Source: an uncultured Bacteroidales bacterium
GTDB taxonomy: Bacteria; Bacteroidota; Bacteroidia; Bacteroidales; UBA932
Direction of reading: 5' to 3'
NCBI GenBank assembly: GCA_944326235.1
Contig: CALVDH010000001.1
Coordinates: 62,001 to 126,000, forward strand
Length of the DNA stretch: 64,000 nucleotides
The translations under genes were made by a program, and so were the position numbers. Numbering within the stretch: position 1 is the stretch's first letter; the number at the start of each line of letters is the position of its first letter. The notes beneath the pieces were generated by a model. That model was not told the DNA's origin. It did not search any database and worked only from the letters and a program-made list of their open reading frames with translations. Shown one piece after another: positions 54,330 through 62,074 of this stretch.

Positions 54330-55275
54330 CGCTGATGGATTTGTAGTTGTAAATACGGTCGATAACCTCTGCGAACATGTCTGCAACGGAGAGGACGGTG
54401 AATTTCGAGAGGTCGGTGCCTGCGGGGGCTCTCAGGGGTATGGTGTCGGTTACGACCACTTCCTGGAGGGCGGACTTGTTGATGCGCTCGTAGGCCTGGC
54501 CGGAGAATACGGGATGGGTGGCCATGGCCCTTACGCTGAGGGCGCCCTTCTCCATGAGCATGTCGGCGGCCTTGGTGATGGTGCCGGCGGTGTCGATCAT
54601 GTCGTCGATGATGACGATGTTGCGGCCCTCGACGTCTCCGATGGCGGTCATGGAGCCGACTACGTTGGGACGCTCACGCGACTTGTGGCAGATGATCATG
54701 GGGCAGCCGAGCACGCGGGAGTAGGCGTTGGCTCTCTTGGCGCCTCCCATGTCGGGAGCTGCTATCGAGAGGTTGTCCAGCTGCATGTCGCGCAGGTAGG
54801 GCAGGAAAATGGTGCTGGCGTATATGTGGTCTACCGGGAAGTCGAAGAATCCCTGGATCTGGTCGGCGTGCAGGTCAGTGGTGATGACCCTGTCGCAGCC
54901 GGCGGCTACCAGAAGGTTGGCCACCAGTTTGGCTCCGATGGAGACTCTGGGGCGGTCCTTGCGGTCCTGACGGGCCCATCCGAAGTAGGGAATGACGGCG
55001 ATGACCTTGTAGGCCGATGCGCGTCGGGCGGCATCGATCATGAGCAGGAGCTCGAAGAGATTGTCCAGGGGCGGGAAGGTGGACTGTACGATGAAAGTGG
55101 TGGTTCCGCGCACTGACTCGTTGAAGGCGGGCTGGAACTCGCCGTCGCTGAAATCGGTGACAACGGAGGCCCCGAGGTCGAGACCGAGGGACTTGGCTAT
55201 CTTCTCGGCCAGATAGTGTGATCCTCTGCATGAGAAGATCTTGATACCGTGGGTGTGGGTAGTGGTGTGATTCAT
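54313..55275 (-). CDS. prs: Ribose-phosphate pyrophosphokinase
   Basis: The 320-aa product makes PRPP. It has 'FSDGEFQPAFNESVRG', 'PYFGWARQDRKDRPR' (ATP flexible loop), 'TTDLHADQIQGFF' and the PRPP-binding loop 'IVIIDDMIDTAGTI'. Length and motif order are standard. PRPP feeds NAD synthesis, which matches its overlap with nadE. Confidence 0.97.
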   Translation of the reverse strand: MNHTTTHTHGIKIFSCRGSHYLAEKIAKSLGLDLGASVVTDFSDGEFQPAFNESVRGTTTFIVQSTFPPLDNLFELLLMIDAARRASAYKVIAVIPYFGWARQDRKDRPRVSIGAKLVANLLVAAGCDRVITTDLHADQIQGFFDFPVDHIYASTIFLPYLRDMQLDNLSIAAPDMGGAKRANAYSRVLGCPMIICHKSRERPNVVGSMTAIGDVEGRNIVIIDDMIDTAGTITKAADMLMEKGALSVRAMATHPVFSGQAYERINKSALQEVVVTDTIPLRAPAGTDLSKFTVLSVADMFAEVIDRIYNYKSISDAFGF

Positions 55276-55287
55276 ATGGTCAGTATT

Positions 55288-55905
55288 TTATCGTTTGTCT
55301 TCTGCTGTTGTTCTTGCGTTTTTCAGGTCAGCTTCTATCTCATCCAGTATTTCTTCCCTGCCTGTGCGTTTTTCTGACGATGCGGGTATGATGCTGACAC
55401 CGGGATGGATGGCTCCGATGGCTCCTGTCATGTATTCCATGCTGCGCTCCAGAGCTGCCTTTGAGAGTTTGTCGCACTTGGTCAGGATGACGGTGAAGGG
55501 GATGCCGGCTCCGGATACGGCGGTGATGAAGTTCCGGTCTATCTCCTGCAGCTCGTGCCTGGAATCCAGTAGGATGAACAGCCGCGAGAGCTCTTCCGAC
55601 CGGCTGACATAGTCCTCGATCATGGCTTTCAGTGTAGCCTGGGCTTTCTTCGATGCCTTGGCGAAACCGTAGCCTGGAAGGTCTACCAGATACCACTTGT
55701 TGTTGATCAGGAAATGGTTGACCAGTATCGTCTTCCCAGGCATGGACGATGTCTTGGCGAGGTCCTTGCGGGCGCACAGCATGTTGATCAGCGAGGATTT
55801 GCCCACGTTGGAGCGTCCTATGAACGCATATTCGGGAGCCTTCAGTTTTGGCTTCCGGGACACGTCCGTGCTGCTTCCCTGGAATATGGCCGTCTTGATT
55901 ATCAT
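55288..55905 (-). CDS. engB: Ribosome-biogenesis GTPase EngB (YsxC)
   Basis: The 205-aa product has the single GTPase domain: G1 'IGRSNVGKSSLIN', G2/G3 'PGKT' and 'LVDLPGYGFAKAS', G4 'TKCDKLSK' and G5 'ASSEKRTG'. It helps 50S assembly and cell cycle. The ATG at 55905 gives the usual N terminus. First gene of the engB-prs-nadE-der operon. Confidence 0.95.
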   Translation of the reverse strand: MIIKTAIFQGSSTDVSRKPKLKAPEYAFIGRSNVGKSSLINMLCARKDLAKTSSMPGKTILVNHFLINNKWYLVDLPGYGFAKASKKAQATLKAMIEDYVSRSEELSRLFILLDSRHELQEIDRNFITAVSGAGIPFTVILTKCDKLSKAALERSMEYMTGAIGAIHPGVSIIPASSEKRTGREEILDEIEADLKNARTTAEDKR

Positions 55906-55921
55906 ACCTTGATTAAAATGG

Positions 55922-55929
55922 CAAAAGTA
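55922..55929 (-). promoter_or_regulatory. -7 box (TACTTTTG) for engB-prs-nadE-der
   Basis: A perfect TAnnTTTG on the minus strand ends 16 bases before the engB ATG. Confidence 0.65.
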
Positions 55930-56000
55930 GCAAATTTTCCATATCATGCCAAGACTTTTTCAAAGTGCTGCCGGGAAGCGTTTATTTCGAGGATTTGTAC

Positions 56001-56008
56001 TAAATTTG
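56001..56008 (+). promoter_or_regulatory. -7 box (TAAATTTG) for xseA
   Basis: A perfect TAnnTTTG ends 24 bases before the ATG at 56033. Confidence 0.65.
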
Positions 56009-56032
56009 CTCAGTGTAAAATTGATAATCTAT

Positions 56033-57358
56033 ATGCGGGAATTCATGACATTGACGCAGTTGCTGCGGATGGTACGGGGGGCTGTGGCGGAAACTTTCCC
56101 GGCTCCGGTCTGGGTGCGGGGAGAGATACATGAAGTCAAGACGTACAATAGCGGACACTGCTACATCGATCTGGTGGAGAAGGGTTCCGGAAGGGAACTG
56201 TTCAGCGCCAAAGTTCAGGCGGTTATCTGGAGGAACCGGCGGGCCCTGGTCGAAGCGGCCTTCTATCAGGGCACGGGACGCAGGCTGGAGGTGGGAATGA
56301 CTGTGCTGGTCAAGGTGAGGGTGCAGTATTCGGAGGTCTACGGTATGAGCCTGAGCATCGAGGACATCGACCCGGCGTTTACCCTCGGGGAGGTGGAGCT
56401 GGTCCGGCAGCGGACTCTCGAGAGGCTGCGTAAGGAGGGAATGCTGGACATGAACGGCACTCTGCCTCTGCCCCGGCTTCCGAGGCGTTTTGCCCTGATC
56501 ACTTCTGAGACTGCTGCGGGATACGGGGACTTCATGCACCACCTCTATGACAATGGCTATGGCTTCCGTTTTTACACCCGTCTGTATCAGGCTCCTATGC
56601 AGGGGTCGACGGCGCCCGGCGGCATTATCGCCGCCCTGGATGCGATAATGGCCGACGTGGATGCAGGTGAGGTCTATGACGCCGTGCTGCTCCTGCGTGG
56701 AGGCGGAGCCGTGGCCGACCTGGTCTGCTTCGACGACTACGACTTAGCCGTGAATATCGCCCAGTTCCCGCTGCCCGTGATGGTGGCCGTGGGGCACGAG
56801 CGCGACACCCATATCTGTGACATGGTAGCCGCCATATCTGTCAAGACTCCTACGGCGCTTGCCGACTATATCGTGAATGCCTTTATCGAGGAGGACGCTT
56901 CTCTGACGGCTATAGGAGACCGTCTCCGGTCGTCGGTCACCCTGAGGCTCGACGGCATGCGCCAGCGGCTGGAGCAGACCGCCCGCCGCCTGGGCTCGGG
57001 CGCCGATATGCGCTGCCGTCTGGAGCGCAACCGGATGGACATGCTCCTGATGCGTATGAGAAAGGGCGTCACCCTTCGCTCCGGCAACGCTCAGAACTCC
57101 CTGAACATCCTCTGGATGCGGGTTAAGAGCGGTACTGCCCTGCGTCTGAAAGCCGAGTCCGGCCGTCTGGATATGCTCGAGCTCCGTGTCCGCAAGGGAG
57201 ACCCGGTCGCCATGCTACGTCCCGGCAGCGCTTACGTCCTCCGCGACAACCGTCCGGTGGAATCCGCTGCGGATCTCGGCCCCGGCGACCGCCTGGACCT
57301 GCTCCTCAGCGACGGTACCGCCCGCTGTCTTGTCGAGGACATCCGTCAGCAGAAATAA
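56033..57358 (+). CDS. xseA: Exodeoxyribonuclease VII large subunit
   Basis: The 441-aa product has an N-terminal OB domain (~1-105, 'VWVRGEIHEVKTYNSGHCYIDL'), the nuclease core ('PRRFALITSETAAGYGDFMHHL', 'LLLRGGGAVADLVCFDDYDLA', 'VGHERDTHICDMVA', 'TPTALADYI') and a repetitive helical C-terminal part ending in a small beta strand domain. It degrades single-stranded DNA together with XseB. ATGs at 56033 and 56045 are both possible; the earlier fits the promoter. The last 11 bases of the gene form the start of a 91-bp direct repeat. The xseB gene, normally adjacent, is 2.5 kb away. Confidence 0.95.
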   Translation: MREFMTLTQLLRMVRGAVAETFPAPVWVRGEIHEVKTYNSGHCYIDLVEKGSGRELFSAKVQAVIWRNRRALVEAAFYQGTGRRLEVGMTVLVKVRVQYSEVYGMSLSIEDIDPAFTLGEVELVRQRTLERLRKEGMLDMNGTLPLPRLPRRFALITSETAAGYGDFMHHLYDNGYGFRFYTRLYQAPMQGSTAPGGIIAALDAIMADVDAGEVYDAVLLLRGGGAVADLVCFDDYDLAVNIAQFPLPVMVAVGHERDTHICDMVAAISVKTPTALADYIVNAFIEEDASLTAIGDRLRSSVTLRLDGMRQRLEQTARRLGSGADMRCRLERNRMDMLLMRMRKGVTLRSGNAQNSLNILWMRVKSGTALRLKAESGRLDMLELRVRKGDPVAMLRPGSAYVLRDNRPVESAADLGPGDRLDLLLSDGTARCLVEDIRQQK

Positions 57359-57438
57359 GCAGTGGTTGGCTACAGGCTTTTAGCCAATGAACATCCCGCA
57401 GGTGTCTGCTGTGACTCCTTCCGAAGGAGTGGTGCATT
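57348..57438 (+). repeat. 91-bp direct repeat, left copy
   Basis: It matches 59567-59657 at 88 of 91 positions. It begins 11 bases before the end of xseA and holds three hairpins: TTGGCTA/TAGCCAA (57366-57387), GCAG/CTGC (57398-57409) and the ACTCCTTC-C-GAAGGAGT palindrome (57414-57430). It bounds the AT-rich islet on the left. Confidence 0.9.
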
Positions 57439-57547
57439 CCCGTCTTTTTGACACTCCTTCCGAAGGAGTAATCGGGTCTTTTCTGGCAAAATCGGGGATA
57501 CACGGCCTTTCACGGCACTTCGGAGATTCAACTCCTTCCGAAGGAGT
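57414..57547 (+). repeat. Three copies of a 17-base palindrome
   Basis: ACTCCTTCCGAAGGAGT occurs at 57414-57430, 57453-57469 and 57531-57547, with start-to-start spacings of 39 and 78 bases. A fourth copy with the central base swapped (C to G) is at 59633-59649. The arms are perfect 8-bp complements. The form is that of a repetitive extragenic palindrome. The second and third copies lie in a segment absent from the right repeat. Confidence 0.9.
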
Positions 57548-57614
57548 GATCGGTTCAAGAACATGCAAGGTGATGATGCCGGCCGGGCGTAAACAGCTTT
57601 AGGGATATTTACTG

Positions 57615-57642
57615 GTGTTTTTGCAGAGTGCTTGATTTATAA
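57615..57642 (+). repeat. 28-bp outer repeat, left copy
   Basis: It matches 59663-59690 at 26 of 28 positions. In the right copy it follows the 91-bp repeat after 5 bases; here it is 176 bases away, with the two extra palindromes between. The stretch 57643-58054 beyond it is AT-rich and shows no credible gene. I see only a short inverted repeat (ATATTTAACTAAATAT) and, presumably, the promoter of the sigma gene, though no perfect -7 box. Confidence 0.75.
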
Positions 57643-58054
57643 TGACTTTTATCGCTGAATATCAGCCATATGAGAAAATAACGGTACAACTATCAGTTAA
57701 GGAAAAGTGGGAGTGAAAAAATTGCTTTGAGGGAATGAAAGATTTAGAAAAGACTTGAGTTTGAGCTGTAATATTTAACTAAATATTAACAGTTGGTAAG
57801 TGTTTTTTGCAGGTGGTGGACGCCTTGAAGTAAAATGTCGGCTAATACGAATTTAGGTGACTAACAATCCACCAAGTGAATAGAGAACGAGGAACCTACA
57901 AGCACAATAGCTTCAAATATCATTCGTGGAGAGTGTGTATTCACCTGATTATTACTACTTTTTGCAGAGAGAAACAAAAAACACCTAAAATAAATCGCGT
58001 TTATGAAACTTTCGGGGCTAAATCTGCATCTAACGAGGCAAAACAAACAAAACA

Positions 58055-58112
58055 AACGAAGTATGACAGACCCACCAACTAACGAAGTATGACAGACCCA
58101 CCAACTAACGAA
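58055..58112 (+). repeat. 26-bp tandem duplication over the sigma gene start
   Basis: A 26-bp unit is repeated 2.2 times. It carries the ATG and the first eight codons of the sigma gene. Because 26 is not a multiple of three, the first copy gives a nine-codon upstream reading frame (58063-58092, MTDPPTNEV) whose TGA overlaps the ATG of the sigma gene. Confidence 0.9.
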
Positions 58113-58580
58113 AGGGATTTTGCCTCGCTCATAAAGCAGCACTCCCGAATTATCAACAAGGTCAGCTATTTCTATGCTACCGACAAATTGCCGTTTGATG
58201 ACCTTCGGCAAGAAATCTATGTCAACATCTGGCTGGGATTAAAACAGTTCCGAGGTGACAGCAAAATATCTACATGGATTTATCGGGTAGCAGTAAATTC
58301 GGCACTCATGGCCTTGCGTTCGTCAAAATCAAACATAGAAACCGTATCGGTTGATTTTGGTCTGCTCGACCTCTCTTCCGAGATTGACGATGCGCAAAAG
58401 GAGAATCTTCAAGTTCTGCACTCACTAATTAATAGACTTGAAGATATGGAGAAAGCTATCATACTCCTTTGGCTTGATGAGTATTCGTATGATGAAATAG
58501 CTGATACACTTGGCCTTAAACGCAATACTGTTGCAGTTAAAATCCACCGTATTAAAGACAAACTCTCAAAACATATGTAA
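58089..58580 (+). CDS. ECF-family RNA polymerase sigma factor
   Basis: The 163-aa product has region 2 (~8-80: 'FDDLRQEIYVNIWLGLKQF' for 2.2, 'STWIYRVAVNSALMALRSS' for 2.3-2.4) and region 4 (~110-163: 'AIILLWLDEYSYDEIADTLGL' then 'KRNTVAVKIHRIKDKL'). It is of normal ECF length. The following gene, 1 bp later, is a membrane protein that is likely its anti-sigma. The codon and base composition are visibly more AT-rich than the genes on either side, which suggests transfer. The start codon is embedded in a 26-bp duplication with an overlapping upstream reading frame. Confidence 0.93.
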   Translation: MTDPPTNERDFASLIKQHSRIINKVSYFYATDKLPFDDLRQEIYVNIWLGLKQFRGDSKISTWIYRVAVNSALMALRSSKSNIETVSVDFGLLDLSSEIDDAQKENLQVLHSLINRLEDMEKAIILLWLDEYSYDEIADTLGLKRNTVAVKIHRIKDKLSKHM

Positions 58581-58581
58581 T

Positions 58582-59133
58582 ATGCAACTCAACGAACTTA
58601 AAAAAAGCATGTCAACGCTTGAGCAGGTGCTCGCCAAGACAAACACCGATATAAAGATAAATGTGTCAGCCTCCAAAACAGCGCAGACCAAGATACTAAA
58701 AGAATTCCGCAAGGCATATACATCTTTGCTCTTAGTAGCTATTATATTTGTGGCTGCGGCAATCTACAACATCAATCCAATCTCGTTTCCTCTCTATCTG
58801 AAAATATACCTGTCTTCGTTCCTCGCTATCGGTGCAATATGGTACATTTATCTGTACCGCAAATTAAAGAGCATCAACATAGCCGTCCTCTCTCCCAAAC
58901 AACTTTTTTCAAAAACTGCAACTATCAAGTTGCTGACTTTATCGGGTGAAATATTCATCGGCATGTGTCTTGTTTTCTTTTTCGCCCTTCTTTTGCCGAG
59001 CGTATGGACTTTTCACCGTATTGGCTTCTGGATAATGACAATTGGACTGATTTTAGGCATTGTTTACAGCATATTCCATTATTGGCCGAAATACGTAAAA
59101 CTGTTCCGTGACCTCAATTCCATAAAGGAATAA
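58582..59133 (+). CDS. Four-helix membrane protein, probable anti-sigma factor
   Basis: The 183-aa product has a charged cytoplasmic N terminus (~1-45, amphipathic helices, Lys-rich), then TM helices at ~46-64, ~71-92, ~119-140 and ~146-167, and a short basic tail. There is no zinc motif. The position 1 bp after an ECF sigma gene and the soluble N-terminal helix suit an anti-sigma factor that holds the sigma at the membrane. This is inference from context; I do not recognise a named domain. AT-rich like the sigma gene. Confidence 0.8.
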   Translation: MQLNELKKSMSTLEQVLAKTNTDIKINVSASKTAQTKILKEFRKAYTSLLLVAIIFVAAAIYNINPISFPLYLKIYLSSFLAIGAIWYIYLYRKLKSINIAVLSPKQLFSKTATIKLLTLSGEIFIGMCLVFFFALLLPSVWTFHRIGFWIMTIGLILGIVYSIFHYWPKYVKLFRDLNSIKE

Positions 59134-59155
59134 ATCCAGTCTATTCATACTCTTC

Positions 59156-59188
59156 AAGAAAGCCGCTCACAATCCGAGCGGCTTTCTT
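59156..59188 (+). terminator. Terminator of the sigma/anti-sigma islet operon
   Basis: A perfect 13-bp stem AAGAAAGCCGCTC / GAGCGGCTTTCTT with a 7-base loop lies 22 bp after the stop of the membrane protein gene. It looks bidirectional. Confidence 0.8.
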
Positions 59189-59216
59189 ATATCGTAAACC
59201 ACCTATTGCAGTCCCT

Positions 59217-59564
59217 TTAAAGGAAAGTTGAAAATGTGAAGGACTTGTCCATGAACGTATCACGCACGGACTGCTTGTAGTTAGCTGCCGGAATGAGCCG
59301 CCGTTTCGCCAGGCTGCCCTTTGCTTTCTTATTTCCCTCCTGTCGTGTGAGGGCTGTTTCTTCTGTCGTTTGCATATCTTCTTTCATCTTCCCTTTTGTC
59401 TTTTTCCCCTGCTTGGCGAATACTGAAACGCTCCGCTTGCAGTAGGTTGTTTCCTTAATCATCAGGAAGAAATTCTCCTTGGTGATTAGCGTAATGTGGT
59501 ATGTTATCCTGCAAGCCCGGAGCGTGCCGCTGTATATCAGGTTGTACACGGTACGGCTGCTCAC
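59217..59564 (-). pseudogene. Truncated excisionase-type HTH protein, remnant
   Basis: The open stretch encodes up to 115 residues. It begins abruptly within a helix-turn-helix ('SSRTVYNLIYSGTLRA', followed by 'TLITKENFFLMI'), the second half of the MerR/excisionase-like fold found in accessory proteins of Bacteroidota transposons. The first half is missing, a TAA stands directly before the GTG, and the 91-bp repeat starts 2 bp beyond. The rest is Lys/Glu-rich without a clear domain. It looks like a gene cut at the islet border. The family link is recognised from the motif only. Between it and xseB (59691-59855) I see no gene, only the small hairpin TGCCG/CGGCA. Confidence 0.6.
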
Positions 59565-59566
59565 TT

Positions 59567-59657
59567 AGCAGAAATAAGCAGTGGTTGGCTACAGGCTTTT
59601 AGCCAATGAACATCCTGCAGGTGTCTGCTGTGACTCCTTCGGAAGGAGTGGCGCATT
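59567..59657 (+). repeat. 91-bp direct repeat, right copy
   Basis: It matches 57348-57438 at 88 of 91 positions, including the 11 bases copied from the end of xseA and the three hairpins. The central base of the 17-base palindrome is inverted (59633-59649). It is followed after 5 bases by the 28-bp outer repeat. Confidence 0.9.
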
Positions 59658-59662
59658 ACGGA

Positions 59663-59690
59663 GTGTTTTTGCGGAGTGCTTGATTTACAA
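59663..59690 (+). repeat. 28-bp outer repeat, right copy
   Basis: It matches 57615-57642 at 26 of 28 positions. Confidence 0.75.
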
Positions 59691-59855
59691 GTTTTTTTCT
59701 AAATGTTCCTGACTGGATTTCTTCGGAAGCCAGGTTAATGACCGATTTGGGTTAACATGCCTGCCGAATTGCGGCATCAGTCAGATTGCAGTTCGGGTAT
59801 TGCGCGGAATCTGATTTTTTAGTAAATTGCAACGGCTTTTTAAATTTTTCAAAAT

Positions 59856-60056
59856 ATGGCTGAACTGGAAAAAATGAAATATGAGGAGGCGCTCGGGCGT
59901 CTGGAGAAGATAGTGGCTCAGATCGAGGACCCGCAGACGGCGGTGGGGGATATCCCCGCGAAGGTGAAGGAGGCGGCGGAGCTGCTGACTTACTGCCGGA
60001 AGATGCTGAAAGAGAGCGAGGAAAGCATCGGGAAAATACTCGATGATGAACAATAG
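59856..60056 (+). CDS. xseB: Exodeoxyribonuclease VII small subunit
   Basis: The 66-aa all-helical product has 'KYEEALGRLEKIVAQIED' and 'LLTYCRKMLKESEESI', the XseB pattern. It binds XseA to form the nuclease. It is usually immediately downstream of xseA; here it is separated by the islet. glgB follows after 27 bp. No perfect -7 box was found upstream, so its expression may depend on an unusual promoter or on read-through. Confidence 0.93.
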   Translation: MAELEKMKYEEALGRLEKIVAQIEDPQTAVGDIPAKVKEAAELLTYCRKMLKESEESIGKILDDEQ

Positions 60057-60083
60057 TCAGGTGAAACATTAAAAATAACAGCT

Positions 60084-62057
60084 ATGATATTCGACAAGGA
60101 TCCATATCTGATGCCCTACCGGGACCAGATTGAAAAACGCTACAGGGAGCTGGTAATCAGAAAACAGGAACTGGCCGGATACGGCCGCAGGATAGCCGAT
60201 GCAGTGAACAACCACCTGTACTACGGAGTGCATGCCGACAAGAAGGAAGTGGTCTTCAGGGAATGGGCTCCGAACGCTACGGCGATATACCTCATCGGGG
60301 ATTTCAACGGCTGGCGGAAGGATGAGAAGTACCGGCTGAACTCCGTCGGAGGAGGCAACTGGGAGCTCCGTCTGCCGGCAGCGGAGGTACCTCACGGCTC
60401 TCTGTTTAAATGGCTGGTGGAGTGGAACGGCGGCAGCGGCGAGAGGCTTCCGGCCTATGCGACCCGCTGCGTCCAGGACCCGGAGACCAAGATTTTCTCC
60501 GCCCAGGTATGGCTCCCTCCCAGGAAATACCGCTGGAGGCACACCCGTTTCGTCCCGCATAACCGCTGCCCCCTCATCTATGAGGCGCATATAGGCATGA
60601 GTTCGGAGGAGGAGAAGGTGGCCTCGTTTGACGAGTTCCGTCAGAACGTCCTGCCGCGCATCCGCGACCTCGGGTACAACACCCTGCAGATCATGGCCCT
60701 CCAGGAGCATCCCTACTACGGTTCTTTCGGCTATCAGGTGTCCAATTTCTTCGCCCTGAGCTCCAGGTTCGGCACTCCGGAGGAGTTCAAGGCCCTGGTG
60801 GACGAGGCGCACGGGATGGGCATCGCCGTGGTCATGGACCTGGTGCACTCGCACGCGGTGGACAATGAGGTGGAGGGTATCGGGATGCTCGACGGGACGG
60901 AATACCTCTACTGTCATGCCGGAGCCAGAGGACGGCATCCTGCATGGGGCTCGCGCTGTTTCAACTACGGCAAGCCCTCGACGGTCCATTTCCTGCTCTC
61001 GAACATCAAGTTCTGGATGGAGGAATATCATATCGACGGTTTCCGTTTCGACGGAGTGACCAGCATGATATATATGGATCACGGTCTGGGCAAGGACTTT
61101 ACGGACTATTCCTGCTATTTCGACGGCAATCAGGACGAGGATGCTCTGCTGTACCTCGGCCTGGCCAACACCATGATAAAGGAGATAAATCCCAAGGCTA
61201 TAACGATAGCGGAGGATGTCAGCGGCATGCCCGGACTGGCGGCTCCGACGGGCGTCGGGGGCATCGGTTTCGACTTCCGCCTGAGCATGGGTATCGCTGA
61301 CCACTGGATCAAGTGGATAAAGGAACGCAGGGACGAGGACTGGAGCATGGGCGAGATTTACTACGAGCTGACCAACAAGCGTGCGGATGAGCGTACTGTC
61401 TCCTATGCCGAGTGCCACGACCAGGCCCTGGTGGGCGACAAGACAATCATTTTCCGCCTGATGGACAAGGAGATGTACACGGCCATGAACAAGGCTTCGC
61501 AGAACCTTACCGTCGAGCGCGGCATGGCCCTGCACAAGATGATCCGCCTGGTGACCATCGCCACGGCCGGGGACGGCTACCTGAACTTCATGGGCAATGA
61601 GTTCGGCCACCCCGAGTGGATAGACTTTCCGCGCGAGGGGAACGGCTGGTCCTATTTCTATGCCCGCCGCCAGTGGTCCCTGTCAGACAATCCGGACCTG
61701 CGCTACGGTGAGCTCCGGGATTTTGACCGGGCGATGATACATCTTTTCGCGGAAAACAACATTCTGACCGAGCGTCCGGTCCAACTTTACGTGGACGAGG
61801 ACCGAAAAGTTTTGATTTTTGCAAGAGGATGTTTTATCTTTGCGCTCAATTTCCACCCCTCTGAGTCGGTGGCAGACTTCAAGTTCCGGGCACCGGCGGG
61901 AGAATACAGGCAAGTGCTTGATACAGATGCACCTGAATTCGGAGGATTCGGTCGGAATGATGAGAACACGGCTCATTTTACCGTGAGAGATAACGACTGT
62001 GACACACTTTCCCTTTACCTGCCCAGCAGGTCGGCCATAGTCCTGAAAAGAAAGTAA
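60084..62057 (+). CDS. glgB: 1,4-alpha-glucan branching enzyme (eukaryote-like GH13_8 type)
   Basis: The 657-aa product has an N-terminal CBM48 domain (~45-140), a GH13 barrel with 'MDLVHSH' (251-257), nucleophile Asp323 ('GFRFDGV'), acid Glu377 ('IAEDVSG') and 'CHDQ' (445-448), and a C-terminal beta domain. Blocks such as 'YEAHIGMSSEEEKV' and 'GYQVSNFFALSSRFGTPEE' resemble plant and animal branching enzymes more than E. coli GlgB. It makes alpha-1,6 branches in glycogen. It is followed after 17 bp by the debranching enzyme gene. Confidence 0.94.
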   Translation: MIFDKDPYLMPYRDQIEKRYRELVIRKQELAGYGRRIADAVNNHLYYGVHADKKEVVFREWAPNATAIYLIGDFNGWRKDEKYRLNSVGGGNWELRLPAAEVPHGSLFKWLVEWNGGSGERLPAYATRCVQDPETKIFSAQVWLPPRKYRWRHTRFVPHNRCPLIYEAHIGMSSEEEKVASFDEFRQNVLPRIRDLGYNTLQIMALQEHPYYGSFGYQVSNFFALSSRFGTPEEFKALVDEAHGMGIAVVMDLVHSHAVDNEVEGIGMLDGTEYLYCHAGARGRHPAWGSRCFNYGKPSTVHFLLSNIKFWMEEYHIDGFRFDGVTSMIYMDHGLGKDFTDYSCYFDGNQDEDALLYLGLANTMIKEINPKAITIAEDVSGMPGLAAPTGVGGIGFDFRLSMGIADHWIKWIKERRDEDWSMGEIYYELTNKRADERTVSYAECHDQALVGDKTIIFRLMDKEMYTAMNKASQNLTVERGMALHKMIRLVTIATAGDGYLNFMGNEFGHPEWIDFPREGNGWSYFYARRQWSLSDNPDLRYGELRDFDRAMIHLFAENNILTERPVQLYVDEDRKVLIFARGCFIFALNFHPSESVADFKFRAPAGEYRQVLDTDAPEFGGFGRNDENTAHFTVRDNDCDTLSLYLPSRSAIVLKRK

Positions 62058-62074
62058 CATATTATTAAAGGTAT

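Noticed and set aside
57387..57602. Open frame with repeated TPSEGV peptide
   Set aside because: The peptide is a translation of the 17-base palindromes, which are open in several frames and on both strands.
57861..58211. 116-residue minus-strand frame over the sigma gene start
   Set aside because: It overlaps the sigma gene and its leader, has no motif, and is explained by AT-rich DNA.
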